From Megasphaera cerevisiae DSM 20462 (GTDB lineage: Bacteria; Bacillota; Negativicutes; Veillonellales; Megasphaeraceae), in NCBI RefSeq assembly GCF_001045675.1, contig NZ_LEKT01000004.1, positions 41,689 to 105,688 of the forward strand: DNA of 64,000 nt, given 5' to 3'. The notes under the pieces are model-generated. The model saw only the letters and a list, made by a program, of their open reading frames with translations, was not told the DNA's origin and did not search any database. Both the position numbers and the translations under genes were made by a program. Positions 33,923 through 42,534 of this stretch are shown piece after piece. Position 1 is the first letter of the stretch. Every line of letters starts with the position of its first letter.

Positions 33923-34900
33923 TTATTTCTGCCACCGCACATGGTCATATGCTTTAGGATTGCAAACCTTATCCCATTTTTGACCATTGATAACAGCAAT
34001 AGTTCCTGCCGCGGCCAAGGTCGCTACCCCGGATGCCGCTTCTCTTGTCTGGCCGGCCATATGTGGAGTCACTACAATATTGTCATGCGCAAAAATCGGG
34101 TCAGACGGATCAATCGGTTCATGAACTACAACGTCCGTACCGGCACTGTGAATCCAGTTTTCATCCAGCGCTCTATTCAAAGCTGTTTCATCGATAATCC
34201 CACCACGAGCACAATTGATGAGAATGCTGTCTTTTTTCATCATTTTTAATTCTGCCTTGCCAATCATGTTGCGCGTTTGCGGTGTAAGCGGCGTGTGAAC
34301 GGATACAACATCGGCTTCTTTCAAAATATCCTGCATATCTGCCCGATAGCTATACCCCTGAGCTTCAACCGTTTCTTTTTGAATAAATGGATCATAGACG
34401 AGAACCTGCATACCAATTCCTGCCGCCATATTGGCAAGAACACTGCCAATATGACCGTAGCCTAAGAGCCCTAATACTTTTCCATTCAGTTCGTACGCTT
34501 TATAGGAACTGCGGATGCTAAAGTTTCCTTTACGCATTTGCGCATCGCTGCGAATCATGTCTTTTGCGCAGGCAAACATCATCGCCATGGCATGCTCCGC
34601 AACGGAACGGGTATTCGCTCCTGGTGCGATAACGACCGGAATCCCCATATCTGTAGCAGCCTCCACATCAACATCATCCACCCCGACGCCCGGCCGTCCG
34701 ATGACTTTCAACCTTGGGCACTGTTCCATGGTTGCTCTGTCGATGGAACCAATGCGGATAATCACGCCATCCGCATCTTTTAATTCCGGAAGCATGACCG
34801 CCGGGTCACCGCTATTGGTAATCACGACTTGCACACCGGCTTTTTCCAAAACAGCCATGCCATCATCATGTAATCTATGTGAAATTACAACTTTTGCCAT
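33923..34900 (-). CDS. D-2-hydroxyacid dehydrogenase
   Basis: NAD-dependent dehydrogenase of 325 residues in the SerA/phosphoglycerate dehydrogenase group: NAD site GLLGYGHIGSVLA (about 140), catalytic Arg in NCARGGIID, Glu in VVHEPID and His in TPHMAGQT. It interconverts a 2-hydroxy acid and its 2-oxo acid. It lacks the C-terminal ACT domain of long SerA. The ATG at 34900 follows GAGGAG; the longer frame begins inside that ribosome site. It is third in the operon pdxA2-like, dapA-like, dehydrogenase (27-base gap). Confidence 0.9.
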   Translation of the reverse strand: MAKVVISHRLHDDGMAVLEKAGVQVVITNSGDPAVMLPELKDADGVIIRIGSIDRATMEQCPRLKVIGRPGVGVDDVDVEAATDMGIPVVIAPGANTRSVAEHAMAMMFACAKDMIRSDAQMRKGNFSIRSSYKAYELNGKVLGLLGYGHIGSVLANMAAGIGMQVLVYDPFIQKETVEAQGYSYRADMQDILKEADVVSVHTPLTPQTRNMIGKAELKMMKKDSILINCARGGIIDETALNRALDENWIHSAGTDVVVHEPIDPSDPIFAHDNIVVTPHMAGQTREAASGVATLAAAGTIAVINGQKWDKVCNPKAYDHVRWQK

Positions 34901-34927
34901 TATACTGCATCTCCTCATTTCGATTGA

Positions 34928-35803
34928 TTATTCATATAATTTAAATACATCTTCCAATGCTTTTCTAATAGCCGGGTCTGTGCAGTTTGAAGGCTGACGA
35001 GCTGGTCCCACATGATAGCCACGCATATTGACGGCCAATTTTACAACGGAGTTCGGGTTGCCCATCTGCATGACATTACGGAACGGGCGAATAGCTTTCT
35101 GCGCTTCATTGGCCTTTTCTATATTGCCGGCTTTCCAATGCGTATAGATAGCCACCATTAGTTCAGGAAATACATTGGAGCAGCCAGAAATAGCACCGCT
35201 GCCGCCTGCCATAAGCGCCCAGAGAATAAGTGAATCACTGCCGGCCAATACGCAAAGACGGGGATCGGTATTTTCTATATATTTCAGCATATTATCAAAA
35301 TTACCGCTGGAATCTTTGATACCAATAATATTTTCATACTGCGCCAGTGTTTTGACAGTTTTATATTCAATCGAGTTTCCCGTACGAGCAGGAATATTAT
35401 ACAGCAGGATTGGCATATCAACTTGCTGCGCAATGGCACTATAGTGTTCAATGAGATCGGCCTGTGATGCTTTTACAAAATACGGAGTAATAATGGATAG
35501 GCAATCGACTCCCATAGAAGCTGCCGTCCGGGAAAGTTCGATGGTTTCCCGTGTTGTCACGCAGCCCGTGCCGGCATATACAGGCACCCGCCCATTGACG
35601 GCTTCAACAGCCGCTTCGATAATTTTCAATTTTTCCGCAGTGGAAAAAGCATAAAACTCCCCATTGGTGCCAAGAGGGAAAATACCACTGACGCCGGCTT
35701 TGATCAAATGATCGATAAAATTCTGATATTCTTCCTTATTAAATTTTTCGTTTTCCGTCAATGCCGTAACCACGGGTGTAATAAGACCTTCTGCTTTAAA
35801 CAT
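34928..35803 (-). CDS. DapA/NAL-family lyase or aldolase
   Basis: Schiff-base TIM-barrel protein of 291 residues of the dihydrodipicolinate synthase/N-acetylneuraminate lyase family: FPLGTNGEFYAFS, Tyr in LLYNIPARTG and the Schiff-base Lys in IGIKDSSGN. Catabolic members cleave or dehydrate 2-oxo-3-deoxy acids. Location between a PdxA2-like dehydrogenase and a hydroxyacid dehydrogenase argues for sugar-acid breakdown rather than lysine synthesis. The ATG at 35803 follows GGGAGAG; the longer frame overlaps the upstream gene. Confidence 0.88.
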   Translation of the reverse strand: MFKAEGLITPVVTALTENEKFNKEEYQNFIDHLIKAGVSGIFPLGTNGEFYAFSTAEKLKIIEAAVEAVNGRVPVYAGTGCVTTRETIELSRTAASMGVDCLSIITPYFVKASQADLIEHYSAIAQQVDMPILLYNIPARTGNSIEYKTVKTLAQYENIIGIKDSSGNFDNMLKYIENTDPRLCVLAGSDSLILWALMAGGSGAISGCSNVFPELMVAIYTHWKAGNIEKANEAQKAIRPFRNVMQMGNPNSVVKLAVNMRGYHVGPARQPSNCTDPAIRKALEDVFKLYE

Positions 35804-35855
35804 GTATATCTCTCCCTTATATAATAAATTGATATGTAAAAACGTGATTATTTCT

Positions 35856-36842
35856 TCAGCTTTCCGCAAACCTCTTGCCTAAATCAACGGCATAGAGCAT
35901 GCTCTCTTCATTGGCAATTCCTTTGCCGGCAATATCAAAAGCTGTCCCATGGTCTACAGACGTCCGGATAATAGGCAAGCCCAACGTTACATTGACGCCC
36001 GAATCAAAGGCAATCATTTTCATGGGAATATGCCCCTGATCATGATACATGGCCACGACGATGTCATATACCCCCTTATAGGCCTTGAGAAATACTGTAT
36101 CCGGCGGCACGGGGCCTGTTACCTGCAGGCCTTCTGCTATGGCCTGTTCAACGGCCGGGGCAATTTCTTCAATCTCCTCTTGTCCAAAGAGTCCAGCCTC
36201 GCCGCTGTGCGGATTCAGACCGGCAACAGCAATTTTCGGTATCTTTTTTTCCAGCCGCCGCATGACATCATCAGCCAGATGTATACATTCCAGTACCCGC
36301 TTCTTAGTAGCCCTGTTGCAAGCTTCACGCAGCGCACAATGCGTGGAAACGTGGACGACGGACATCCTGTCGCTCCAGAGCATCATCGTATACGTCTGCG
36401 TATGCGTAAGAGTAGCAAATATTTCGGTATGCCCATCAAAATGATGCCCGCCCTCATGAAGTGCTTCTTTATTCAGCGGGGCCGTCGTCACCACGCTGAT
36501 ATCACCCTTCATCGCATCAGCAATGGCCCGGGCGATATATTGATAGGCCGCATCCCCGGCAACGGAAGATACCTGCCCCAGTATGATATCCTTGCCGATT
36601 TCCAAATCCACAACGGAAATCACATTAATTTTTCCCTTTTGAAATTCCTGAACCCTGTCAATACGAACCAACGGCGTCTGCAAGCTTAGCAAATCATGAT
36701 AATACTTGAGCACCCCGTAACTTCCGTAAATCAGTACGGACTGCTTATATTCATTTTTTTTATCTATGGCTTTAAGGGAAATCTCCGGCCCAATACCTGC
36801 CGGATCACCCATGGTAATACCAACAAATCGTTCTTCCAACAT
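35856..36842 (-). CDS. PdxA2-like 4-phosphoacid-sugar dehydrogenase
   Basis: Protein of 328 residues of the PdxA family: MGDPAGIGPEI at the N-terminus, metal ligands in HFDGHTEIFA, YHDQGHIP and RTSVDHGTAFD. PdxA2 paralogues oxidise and decarboxylate 4-phospho-D-threonate or -erythronate to dihydroxyacetone phosphate (established work on DUF1537 pathways). A DUF1537 kinase gene lies just upstream, which favours this role over vitamin B6 synthesis. GGGAGG precedes the ATG; the gene has its own promoter with a DeoR-type operator candidate. Confidence 0.87.
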   Translation of the reverse strand: MLEERFVGITMGDPAGIGPEISLKAIDKKNEYKQSVLIYGSYGVLKYYHDLLSLQTPLVRIDRVQEFQKGKINVISVVDLEIGKDIILGQVSSVAGDAAYQYIARAIADAMKGDISVVTTAPLNKEALHEGGHHFDGHTEIFATLTHTQTYTMMLWSDRMSVVHVSTHCALREACNRATKKRVLECIHLADDVMRRLEKKIPKIAVAGLNPHSGEAGLFGQEEIEEIAPAVEQAIAEGLQVTGPVPPDTVFLKAYKGVYDIVVAMYHDQGHIPMKMIAFDSGVNVTLGLPIIRTSVDHGTAFDIAGKGIANEESMLYAVDLGKRFAES

Positions 36843-36900
36843 ATTTCCTCCCTTTCATTAACATATAATCACATTTTATTTGTGTTTGTATGTTTTTATT

Positions 36901-36914
36901 TGTTCTATTTTGTT
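36901..36914. promoter_or_regulatory. Shared 14-bp operator candidate before the pdxA2-like gene
   Basis: TGTTCTATTTTGTT occurs here and again at 39179-39192 in front of the deoR gene, in both cases just downstream of the -10 element, where a repressor would block transcription. Confidence 0.55.
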
Positions 36915-36920
36915 AATAAA

Positions 36921-36950
36921 ATTATAATTCTTTTTTATCTGATAAGTCAA
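36921..36950 (-). promoter_or_regulatory. Promoter of the pdxA2-like operon
   Basis: Minus-strand TTGACT (36945-36950), 18-base spacer, TATAAT (36921-36926), with a leader of about 70 bases rich in ACAAATAAAA-type repeats. Confidence 0.7.
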
Positions 36951-37044
36951 TAGAATTCTCTCATATGGTTATTGCTTATTTGTAATATTAAATTTTATTC
37001 TTTAATTATAAATCATATATGACCATTTTTTGATTGCGAGACGC

Positions 37045-37100
37045 AAAAAAAAACAGTATGCAGATTCCAGGCACTTACGCCGTGATTCCACATACTGTTC
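37045..37100 (-). terminator. Strong intrinsic terminator after the DUF1537 kinase gene
   Basis: Minus-strand arms AACAGTATG and CATACTGTT enclosing a second pairing (GGAATC region), followed by a run of ten T. It isolates the deoR-kinase unit from the pdxA2-like operon. Confidence 0.85.
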
Positions 37101-37124
37101 AATATATTATACGTTACTACATGT

Positions 37125-38348
37125 TTATTTACTATCTGGCAGGGCTTTTATCTTCTGCATGCACGCATATATATCTGCGGCGCTTCCAAAGGCTCCTGCT
37201 TTAGTAACAATAGGTAAGCCATCATATGGCCCCCCGTTCAGTCGTCCCTGCACGAATCCCGGCAGCAGTTCCTGTTCGATATGAGAACCCCGGGACCGCA
37301 GGCATTCAATAACGGCAATAGCCGTGTCTCCGCCGGTGAGAAAAATACCTGCGGTTTTTGCTTGTCCCAAAACGGGCAAAACCATACGACTCAAGGTCTG
37401 TTTGGTAAATTCGGCCAGCCTATCCGTAGAAATGCCGCGCTGCCCTCCATAGGCAGCAAAACGTTCATAATCTTGTCTGGATTCTGCAGCCGTCAAAAGT
37501 ATATCCCTGCCATTTTCAAGATATGCTGCCGCTTTTTTTACCGATTCTTGAACCTGCCGCTGTTCATATGCCTGTATCATATCCGTATGCACGATGGCCA
37601 CGCCTTTTCCTCTGCAATACGCAATTTGTTCCATTGTTTTCAGACTAATGCTGCCTACTACCGCCATACCTGGTTTAACCGGGCATACGGCATTCAGCAG
37701 CCCTTCCGCTAATCCAGCTGAACCAATCCAGAGAATTCTTTCCGGCAGCGCCGCGGCATGACGGGCAATGCCTTCCAAATGCTGATCGGTAACAGCATCA
37801 AAGGTATATGCTCCTTCTCCAAAAATCAGATTTTCAGTTTCTATATCGGCAATACTGTAATGACGGCTGACACGAATCCCACAGGATTGGAGCAGTGCAG
37901 GCAGACAATCTTCCCGCAGGGGATTGCGAGGATCTTTGGCAATTTCCGTTGTCAGCAGCGGTTGTCCGTCCACGCATAACCGCCCTTGTTCTACTGTCCG
38001 TCCCTGTACAGGATAGGCGGGTGCAAAAATAACGGTTTGCGGTTTATATACATCAACAAGAGCTTGCAATTCAGCCTGTATATTTCCCCGCAGTGTTGAA
38101 TCTATTTTTTTATACAAATGCTGACAGCCACCGGTCTCCAGTACTCTGCGCATAACGGCTGCCACACGGTCATAGGCCTCGCCGGCACACAAGACTCGGC
38201 TTTCCGTATCCACGGACAAGCTGGCAGAATTGTTTTCAATATGATGTGCGTCAAGAATGACATCAATCGGTATCCCACGCTTACAGACTTGAACGCCCGT
38301 ATCATTCGCTCCGGTAAAATCATCTGCAATAACGGTAAAGGTATGCAT
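37125..38348 (-). CDS. DUF1537 acid-sugar kinase (four-carbon acid sugar kinase family)
   Basis: Kinase of 407 residues: N-terminal substrate domain beginning FTVIADDFTGANDTG and C-terminal nucleotide domain with GIFLTGGDTAIAV. DUF1537 kinases (OtnK, DtnK) phosphorylate D-threonate, D- or L-erythronate or related acids at C4, and the product is oxidised by a PdxA2 or OtnI-type partner. The PdxA2-like gene is the next downstream. GGGAGG precedes the ATG. It is co-transcribed with deoR (12-base gap). The exact acid (threonate, erythronate or other) is not decidable from sequence. Confidence 0.9.
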   Translation of the reverse strand: MHTFTVIADDFTGANDTGVQVCKRGIPIDVILDAHHIENNSASLSVDTESRVLCAGEAYDRVAAVMRRVLETGGCQHLYKKIDSTLRGNIQAELQALVDVYKPQTVIFAPAYPVQGRTVEQGRLCVDGQPLLTTEIAKDPRNPLREDCLPALLQSCGIRVSRHYSIADIETENLIFGEGAYTFDAVTDQHLEGIARHAAALPERILWIGSAGLAEGLLNAVCPVKPGMAVVGSISLKTMEQIAYCRGKGVAIVHTDMIQAYEQRQVQESVKKAAAYLENGRDILLTAAESRQDYERFAAYGGQRGISTDRLAEFTKQTLSRMVLPVLGQAKTAGIFLTGGDTAIAVIECLRSRGSHIEQELLPGFVQGRLNGGPYDGLPIVTKAGAFGSAADIYACMQKIKALPDSK

Positions 38349-38360
38349 ATTGTGCCTCCC

Positions 38361-39128
38361 TTATACATGAATAAATGTAATTTGATGTTCCTCAAACAGC
38401 TGCTGCTCTGCCGCTTCTGCGCAATAATCACTAATCACCATATCCAGAAGCCACATATCAAAAATATAATATAATTTATGCTTTTTAAATTTTGAATGGT
38501 CCGCCAGAAGGATATTTTTATCCGACGCGGCCACGCAGGCTCTCTTCACATCAATTTTTTCCGAGTTAGCCGTCATAATGCGCCAGTCCGGTGTGATCGC
38601 CTGTGTCCCCAGAAATGATATGTCAAAATGCATCTGCTTTACCATATGCGTGGCAAACACGCCACAAGAAGAATCCGATTCGGCATCTATATGACCGCCC
38701 AGCATGATGACCTCAATGCCAGAAACAGAAGTGAGTACCTGTGCAATTGCCAAATCATTTGTAACAACCGTCAAATCATCCCAAGGGCGCTTTGCCATGA
38801 CGACAGCCAGCTCGTAATTAGTCGTGCCGGCGTCAATATAGAGGCTCATGGAGGATTCAATCAAAGGCAGTGCCGCCTCCGCCATGCGCTGCTTTTCTTC
38901 AATATGCACCAGCTTACGGTTATGATATGTAGCTTCCTTGACCAGTGACTCTGTCAATATAGCCCCGCCATGACTTTTTTCGACCAGACCGTTTTCCTCC
39001 AGCAACTGAAGATCACGCCGAATCGTCATAGGTGTCACATCGAGCTGCTGCGCCAATTCATTCACGGCAACGGCTTTATTCCTGTACAGCTCATCTAATA
39101 TAAACTGACGTCGTTCTGCCGGCAGCAT
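38361..39128 (-). CDS. DeoR-family transcriptional regulator
   Basis: Repressor-type protein of 255 residues with the DeoR helix-turn-helix (VNELAQQLDVTPMTIRRDL) and the C-terminal sugar-phosphate sensor domain (YIDAGTTNYELA and LLADHSKFKKH). DeoR proteins release DNA on binding a phosphorylated sugar or sugar acid, here probably a product of the kinase encoded next. The ATG at 39128 is 7 bases after AGGAGG; the one at 39134 is too close. The 14-bp repeat at 39179 and 36901 is its likely operator. Confidence 0.92.
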   Translation of the reverse strand: MLPAERRQFILDELYRNKAVAVNELAQQLDVTPMTIRRDLQLLEENGLVEKSHGGAILTESLVKEATYHNRKLVHIEEKQRMAEAALPLIESSMSLYIDAGTTNYELAVVMAKRPWDDLTVVTNDLAIAQVLTSVSGIEVIMLGGHIDAESDSSCGVFATHMVKQMHFDISFLGTQAITPDWRIMTANSEKIDVKRACVAASDKNILLADHSKFKKHKLYYIFDMWLLDMVISDYCAEAAEQQLFEEHQITFIHV

Positions 39129-39178
39129 ACACATTCCTCCTATCGGTGTTCATACATACTTCGTCTTGTCATATACGA

Positions 39179-39192
39179 TGTTCTATTTTGTT
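39179..39192. promoter_or_regulatory. Shared 14-bp operator candidate before deoR
   Basis: TGTTCTATTTTGTT, identical to 36901-36914. It lies between the -10 element and the start codon, consistent with autoregulation. Confidence 0.55.
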
Positions 39193-39207
39193 TTTTTATG
39201 TTATTTC

Positions 39208-39237
39208 ATTATATCAGCCTTTTTGTTAGCTGGTCAA
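39208..39237 (-). promoter_or_regulatory. Promoter of the deoR-kinase operon
   Basis: Minus-strand TTGACC (39232-39237), 18-base spacer, TATAAT (39208-39213). Confidence 0.7.
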
Positions 39238-39319
39238 TACAAATATATCGTTTTTATTGCATAAATTATAAAAAAATAGTGACATAAATATTTGATATAA
39301 AATCATTCATACTGTACAC

Positions 39320-39600
39320 ACTTGCAATGCCCTCCCTCCGTAGGAGCCCCATTCATGGCGCCCCCATATATAGACACACCACGGGATTGGGCGGGTTCGA
39401 TGAATCGAACCCCTACAATCCTGAACAGGTATGTCGTCTGCATTGCCGCATGGAGATCATGCATAACACGGGATTACGTCCGCATTACCATCCTTTCCGT
39501 AAGGGCCCCATTCATGGCTATATCTCTGCCCGGAATCCATCATCATGATTATGTAATGATTACCTGCAGGTATATATTGCGGAGCTGATGAATCATCCTC
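39320..39600. repeat. Cluster of degenerate palindromic repeat units
   Basis: The gap between deoR and tatD holds no gene. Two similar blocks start CCGTAGGAGCCCCATTCATGG (near 39341) and CCGTAAGGGCCCCATTCATGG (near 39499). Between them is a dyad GGGTTCGAT-N2-ATCGAACCC (39393-39412) followed by CCTACAATCC. These resemble the short CCGTAGGGGC...palindromes scattered in many gut Firmicute genomes; here they look worn. Confidence 0.45.
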
Positions 39601-39675
39601 TTACAAATTTGCTTTGCCATTTATAATTTCTCTCGCTTTCAAAACCGTATATTGTTTATGGATGCTGCTGCACAA

Positions 39676-39710
39676 AGAAAAAGGGGAACATCCCATTGAA
39701 TGTTCCTCTC
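39676..39710 (-). terminator. Intrinsic terminator of the tatD operon
   Basis: Minus-strand GAGGAACAT (39708-39700) pairs with ATGTTCCCC (39691-39683), followed by TTTTTCTTTG. It is about 75 bases past the tatD stop. Confidence 0.7.
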
Positions 39711-39785
39711 TTACATAAGCTCTTATAGTGTCACCCCAACAGTTGACATAGAACCTTTTTTACTAAAATGGCTATTTCTATTATC

Positions 39786-40565
39786 TTATTCTCTCATCTC
39801 TGTAATTCTGAAAATTTTTCTGCCGTTTTCCAGGGTGATGCGCTGCACGTCAGCCAGGTCCATGTCCCGCAGGCGGGCAATTTCCCCGGCGACGTACTGG
39901 ACGTAGGACGGCTCATTTCGGCGGCCGCGGTATGGCGGCGGCGTCAGGTAGGGGCAGTCCGTTTCGATGAGGATGCGGTCCATGGGCAGTTCCTGGACGA
40001 TACGTTTGAGCTTCGTCGATTTGGGAAACACCATGGTGCCCGTAAAGCCGATGTAAAATCCCATCTTGATGAGTTCCTGCGCCATTTCCAGGCTGCCGGA
40101 ATAGCAGTGAAAGACGCCGCGGATCCCCTTGCCGTATTGGCGCAGGATATCCATGGTGTCGCCGTGGGCTTCCCTATCGTGGATGTCGATGGGCATGTCC
40201 AGCTCCACGGCCATTTTGACTTGCTCGATGAAGACGTCCTGCTGGATCTCATGGGACGGCTCGGGCCAGTGGTAATCCAGGCCGACTTCACCGATGGCGA
40301 CGACTTTATCTTCCGTCTGGAGCCATTGGCGCAGCTGGGCCAGGCCCGCTGTCGTAGCCAAAGCGGCGTCTTCGGGATGGATGCCGACGGCGGCGTAGAT
40401 CTGGGGATATTGGTGGCTCAGGGCGATCGCTTCTGCCGAGGTCTGCACATCGGTGCCGGGGCACATCATGTACTGTACGCCTGCGTCGATGGCTCGCTGC
40501 AGCATGGCGTCGCGATCTTCCGTATAGGCTTCATCATTGACGTGGCAGTGCGTATCAAAGAGCAT
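39786..40565 (-). CDS. tatD: TatD family metal-dependent deoxyribonuclease
   Basis: Hydrolase of 259 residues: metal ligands in DTHCHVNDEAY, EVGLDYHW, IDIHDREAH, FHCYSGS and ETDCPYL. TatD proteins are 3'-5' DNases. The ATG follows the metG stop directly (TAAATG). This gene and the 3' part of metG are clearly richer in G+C than the flanks (for example 68 percent in 39841-39900 by hand count), a sign of replacement by recombination. Confidence 0.93.
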   Translation of the reverse strand: MLFDTHCHVNDEAYTEDRDAMLQRAIDAGVQYMMCPGTDVQTSAEAIALSHQYPQIYAAVGIHPEDAALATTAGLAQLRQWLQTEDKVVAIGEVGLDYHWPEPSHEIQQDVFIEQVKMAVELDMPIDIHDREAHGDTMDILRQYGKGIRGVFHCYSGSLEMAQELIKMGFYIGFTGTMVFPKSTKLKRIVQELPMDRILIETDCPYLTPPPYRGRRNEPSYVQYVAGEIARLRDMDLADVQRITLENGRKIFRITEMRE

Positions 40566-42497
40566 TTATCTCACCCGGCTTCCCGGCGCCATGCCGTCTA
40601 CGAACACGACCTGAAGATGATCATTGCCGTCGGAGGCGGCCAGGAGCATGCCTTTCGATTCGACGCCGCAGAGCTTCGCCGGTTTCAGATTGGACACGAC
40701 AACGACGTTGTGTCCCACGAGGTCTTCGGCCTTGTAGAATTTGGCGATGCCGCTGACGATCTGGCGCTGTTCTGTCCCCAGATCAAGTTGGAGCTTCATC
40801 AGCTTTGATGTTTTCGGCACTTTTTCGCAGGCCAGGATAGTTCCGACACGCAGATCCATCGCCCCGAATTGATCTGCCGTAATTTCCGGTTTTGTCGGTT
40901 CGTTGGCTGCCGGGCAGGCTTCTACCGTCTTGGCTTCCTTACTTTCTTCGGCAATTTCCTCTTTCAGATCGTACCGCGGGAAAAGAGCATTGCCCTTGCA
41001 TACTGTTGTATCTGCCGGATAGCAACCCCAGGTTTGCGCCTCGGACAAGCAAGCTGACGAAAAATCACCCAAACCAAGCTGCTTCCACATATCAGCTGCG
41101 CTGGCCGGCATAAAGGGGCTGACGAGAGCCGCAATGATACGCAGCGATTCGAGAAGATTGTACAACACGGTTTGCAGCCGCGCAGCTTTATCCGGGTCCT
41201 TGGCCAATACCCACGGCGCCGTTTCGTCGATGTATTTGTTGCTGCGGCGGATGAGGGTCCAGACGTCGTTGATGGCGTCGTTGATCTTCATGTCGTCCAT
41301 GAGGATTTCAAATTGTTTCGCCGTTTCCACGGCGCAGCGGGCCAGATCGTCGTCGACGGGTTCGGTCTCTGACGGGCCGGCAGCGATACCTTGTTCATAT
41401 TTTTCAACCATGGCCAGCGTCCGCTGCAGAAGATTTCCCAGGTCGTTGGCCAGGTCGGAGTTGATGCGATTGATAAAGGAAGGCAGGGAAAAGTTTCCAT
41501 CCTGACCAAGGCGCACTTCTTTCAGCAGGTAGTACCGCAGTGCATCTGCTCCATACCGTTCAATCAGTGGAATGGGATCGACGACATTCCCCAGTGATTT
41601 ACTCATTTTAGTCCCATCTACAATGAGCCATCCATGACCAAAAACTTTCTTCGGCAAGGGCAGCCCGCAGCTCATGAGCATAATCGGCCAGATAATCGTA
41701 TGAAAACGTACAATTTCCTTACCGACAAGATGCAGATCAGCCGGCCAGAATTTTTTAAACTTTTCCGGATCATCCATATATCCGGCAGCGGTCAGGTAAT
41801 TTGCCAGCGCATCAAACCATACGTAAACAACATGCTTTGTATCCCAGGGAACCTTGATCCCCCAATCAAAGGATGTCCGGGACACACAGAGATCTTCCAG
41901 GCCGCTTTTTACAAAGGATATCATTTCATTGCGGCGCGATTCCGGCTGGATAAAATCAGGATTTTCTTCGATAAATTTCAGCCACCGGTCAGCATATTTA
42001 TTCATTTTCAAAAAATAGGCTTCTTCTTTGACCAATTCCAAGGGACGGCCGCAGTCCGGGCAAATATGCTTGCCTTCGGGGAGCTTGTTTTCTGGCCAGA
42101 AGGTTTCACAAGGCGTACAGTACCATCCCTTGTATTCTCCCTTATAAATATCACCGTTGTCATAGGATATCTGCATCAGTTTCTGAACCACTTTTTCATG
42201 ACGTTTTTCGGTCGTACGGATAAAATCATCGTTGGAAATATTCAGTTTTTTCCAGAGCTGCTGAAAAAGAGCTACAATGCCATCAACATATTCGATTGGT
42301 TTCATTCCTTTATCTTCGGCGGCACGCTGAATCTTCTGCCCGTGTTCATCGGAACCGGTCAGAAAAAACACATCGTCACCGCGAAGGCGGTGAAATCGTG
42401 CCAGCGAGTCGGCAATCGTCGTGCAATAGGTGTGCCCAATATGAAGTTTGGCACTCGGATAATAAATTGGGGTAGTGATGTAATACTTTTTAGACAT
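40566..42497 (-). CDS. metG: Methionyl-tRNA synthetase
   Basis: Enzyme of 643 residues: class I HIGH-type motif KLHIGHTYC, zinc-type Cys pairs CTPCETF and CPDCGRP, KMSKS in GTKMSKSLGN, anticodon-binding domain, and a C-terminal EMAP-like tRNA-binding domain (from MDLRVGTILACEKV, about residue 540). It charges tRNA-Met. The ATG at 42497 follows AGGAGGG; the longer frame upstream overlaps rsmI. Base composition shifts inside the gene near 41500: about 40-43 percent G+C in the 5' part, mostly 50-62 percent in the 3' part. Confidence 0.96.
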   Translation of the reverse strand: MSKKYYITTPIYYPSAKLHIGHTYCTTIADSLARFHRLRGDDVFFLTGSDEHGQKIQRAAEDKGMKPIEYVDGIVALFQQLWKKLNISNDDFIRTTEKRHEKVVQKLMQISYDNGDIYKGEYKGWYCTPCETFWPENKLPEGKHICPDCGRPLELVKEEAYFLKMNKYADRWLKFIEENPDFIQPESRRNEMISFVKSGLEDLCVSRTSFDWGIKVPWDTKHVVYVWFDALANYLTAAGYMDDPEKFKKFWPADLHLVGKEIVRFHTIIWPIMLMSCGLPLPKKVFGHGWLIVDGTKMSKSLGNVVDPIPLIERYGADALRYYLLKEVRLGQDGNFSLPSFINRINSDLANDLGNLLQRTLAMVEKYEQGIAAGPSETEPVDDDLARCAVETAKQFEILMDDMKINDAINDVWTLIRRSNKYIDETAPWVLAKDPDKAARLQTVLYNLLESLRIIAALVSPFMPASAADMWKQLGLGDFSSACLSEAQTWGCYPADTTVCKGNALFPRYDLKEEIAEESKEAKTVEACPAANEPTKPEITADQFGAMDLRVGTILACEKVPKTSKLMKLQLDLGTEQRQIVSGIAKFYKAEDLVGHNVVVVSNLKPAKLCGVESKGMLLAASDGNDHLQVVFVDGMAPGSRVR

Positions 42498-42534
42498 GGA
42501 TTTTCCCTCCTGTACCGGCAAATGAGCCGGCTTA

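Noticed and set aside
35856..36842. Vitamin B6 biosynthetic pdxA
   Set aside because: The context with a DUF1537 kinase and DeoR regulator favours the catabolic PdxA2 paralogue.
39768..40808. Plus-strand open frame over tatD (346 residues)
   Set aside because: Its length reflects the higher GC of this patch; tatD on the minus strand has all catalytic motifs.
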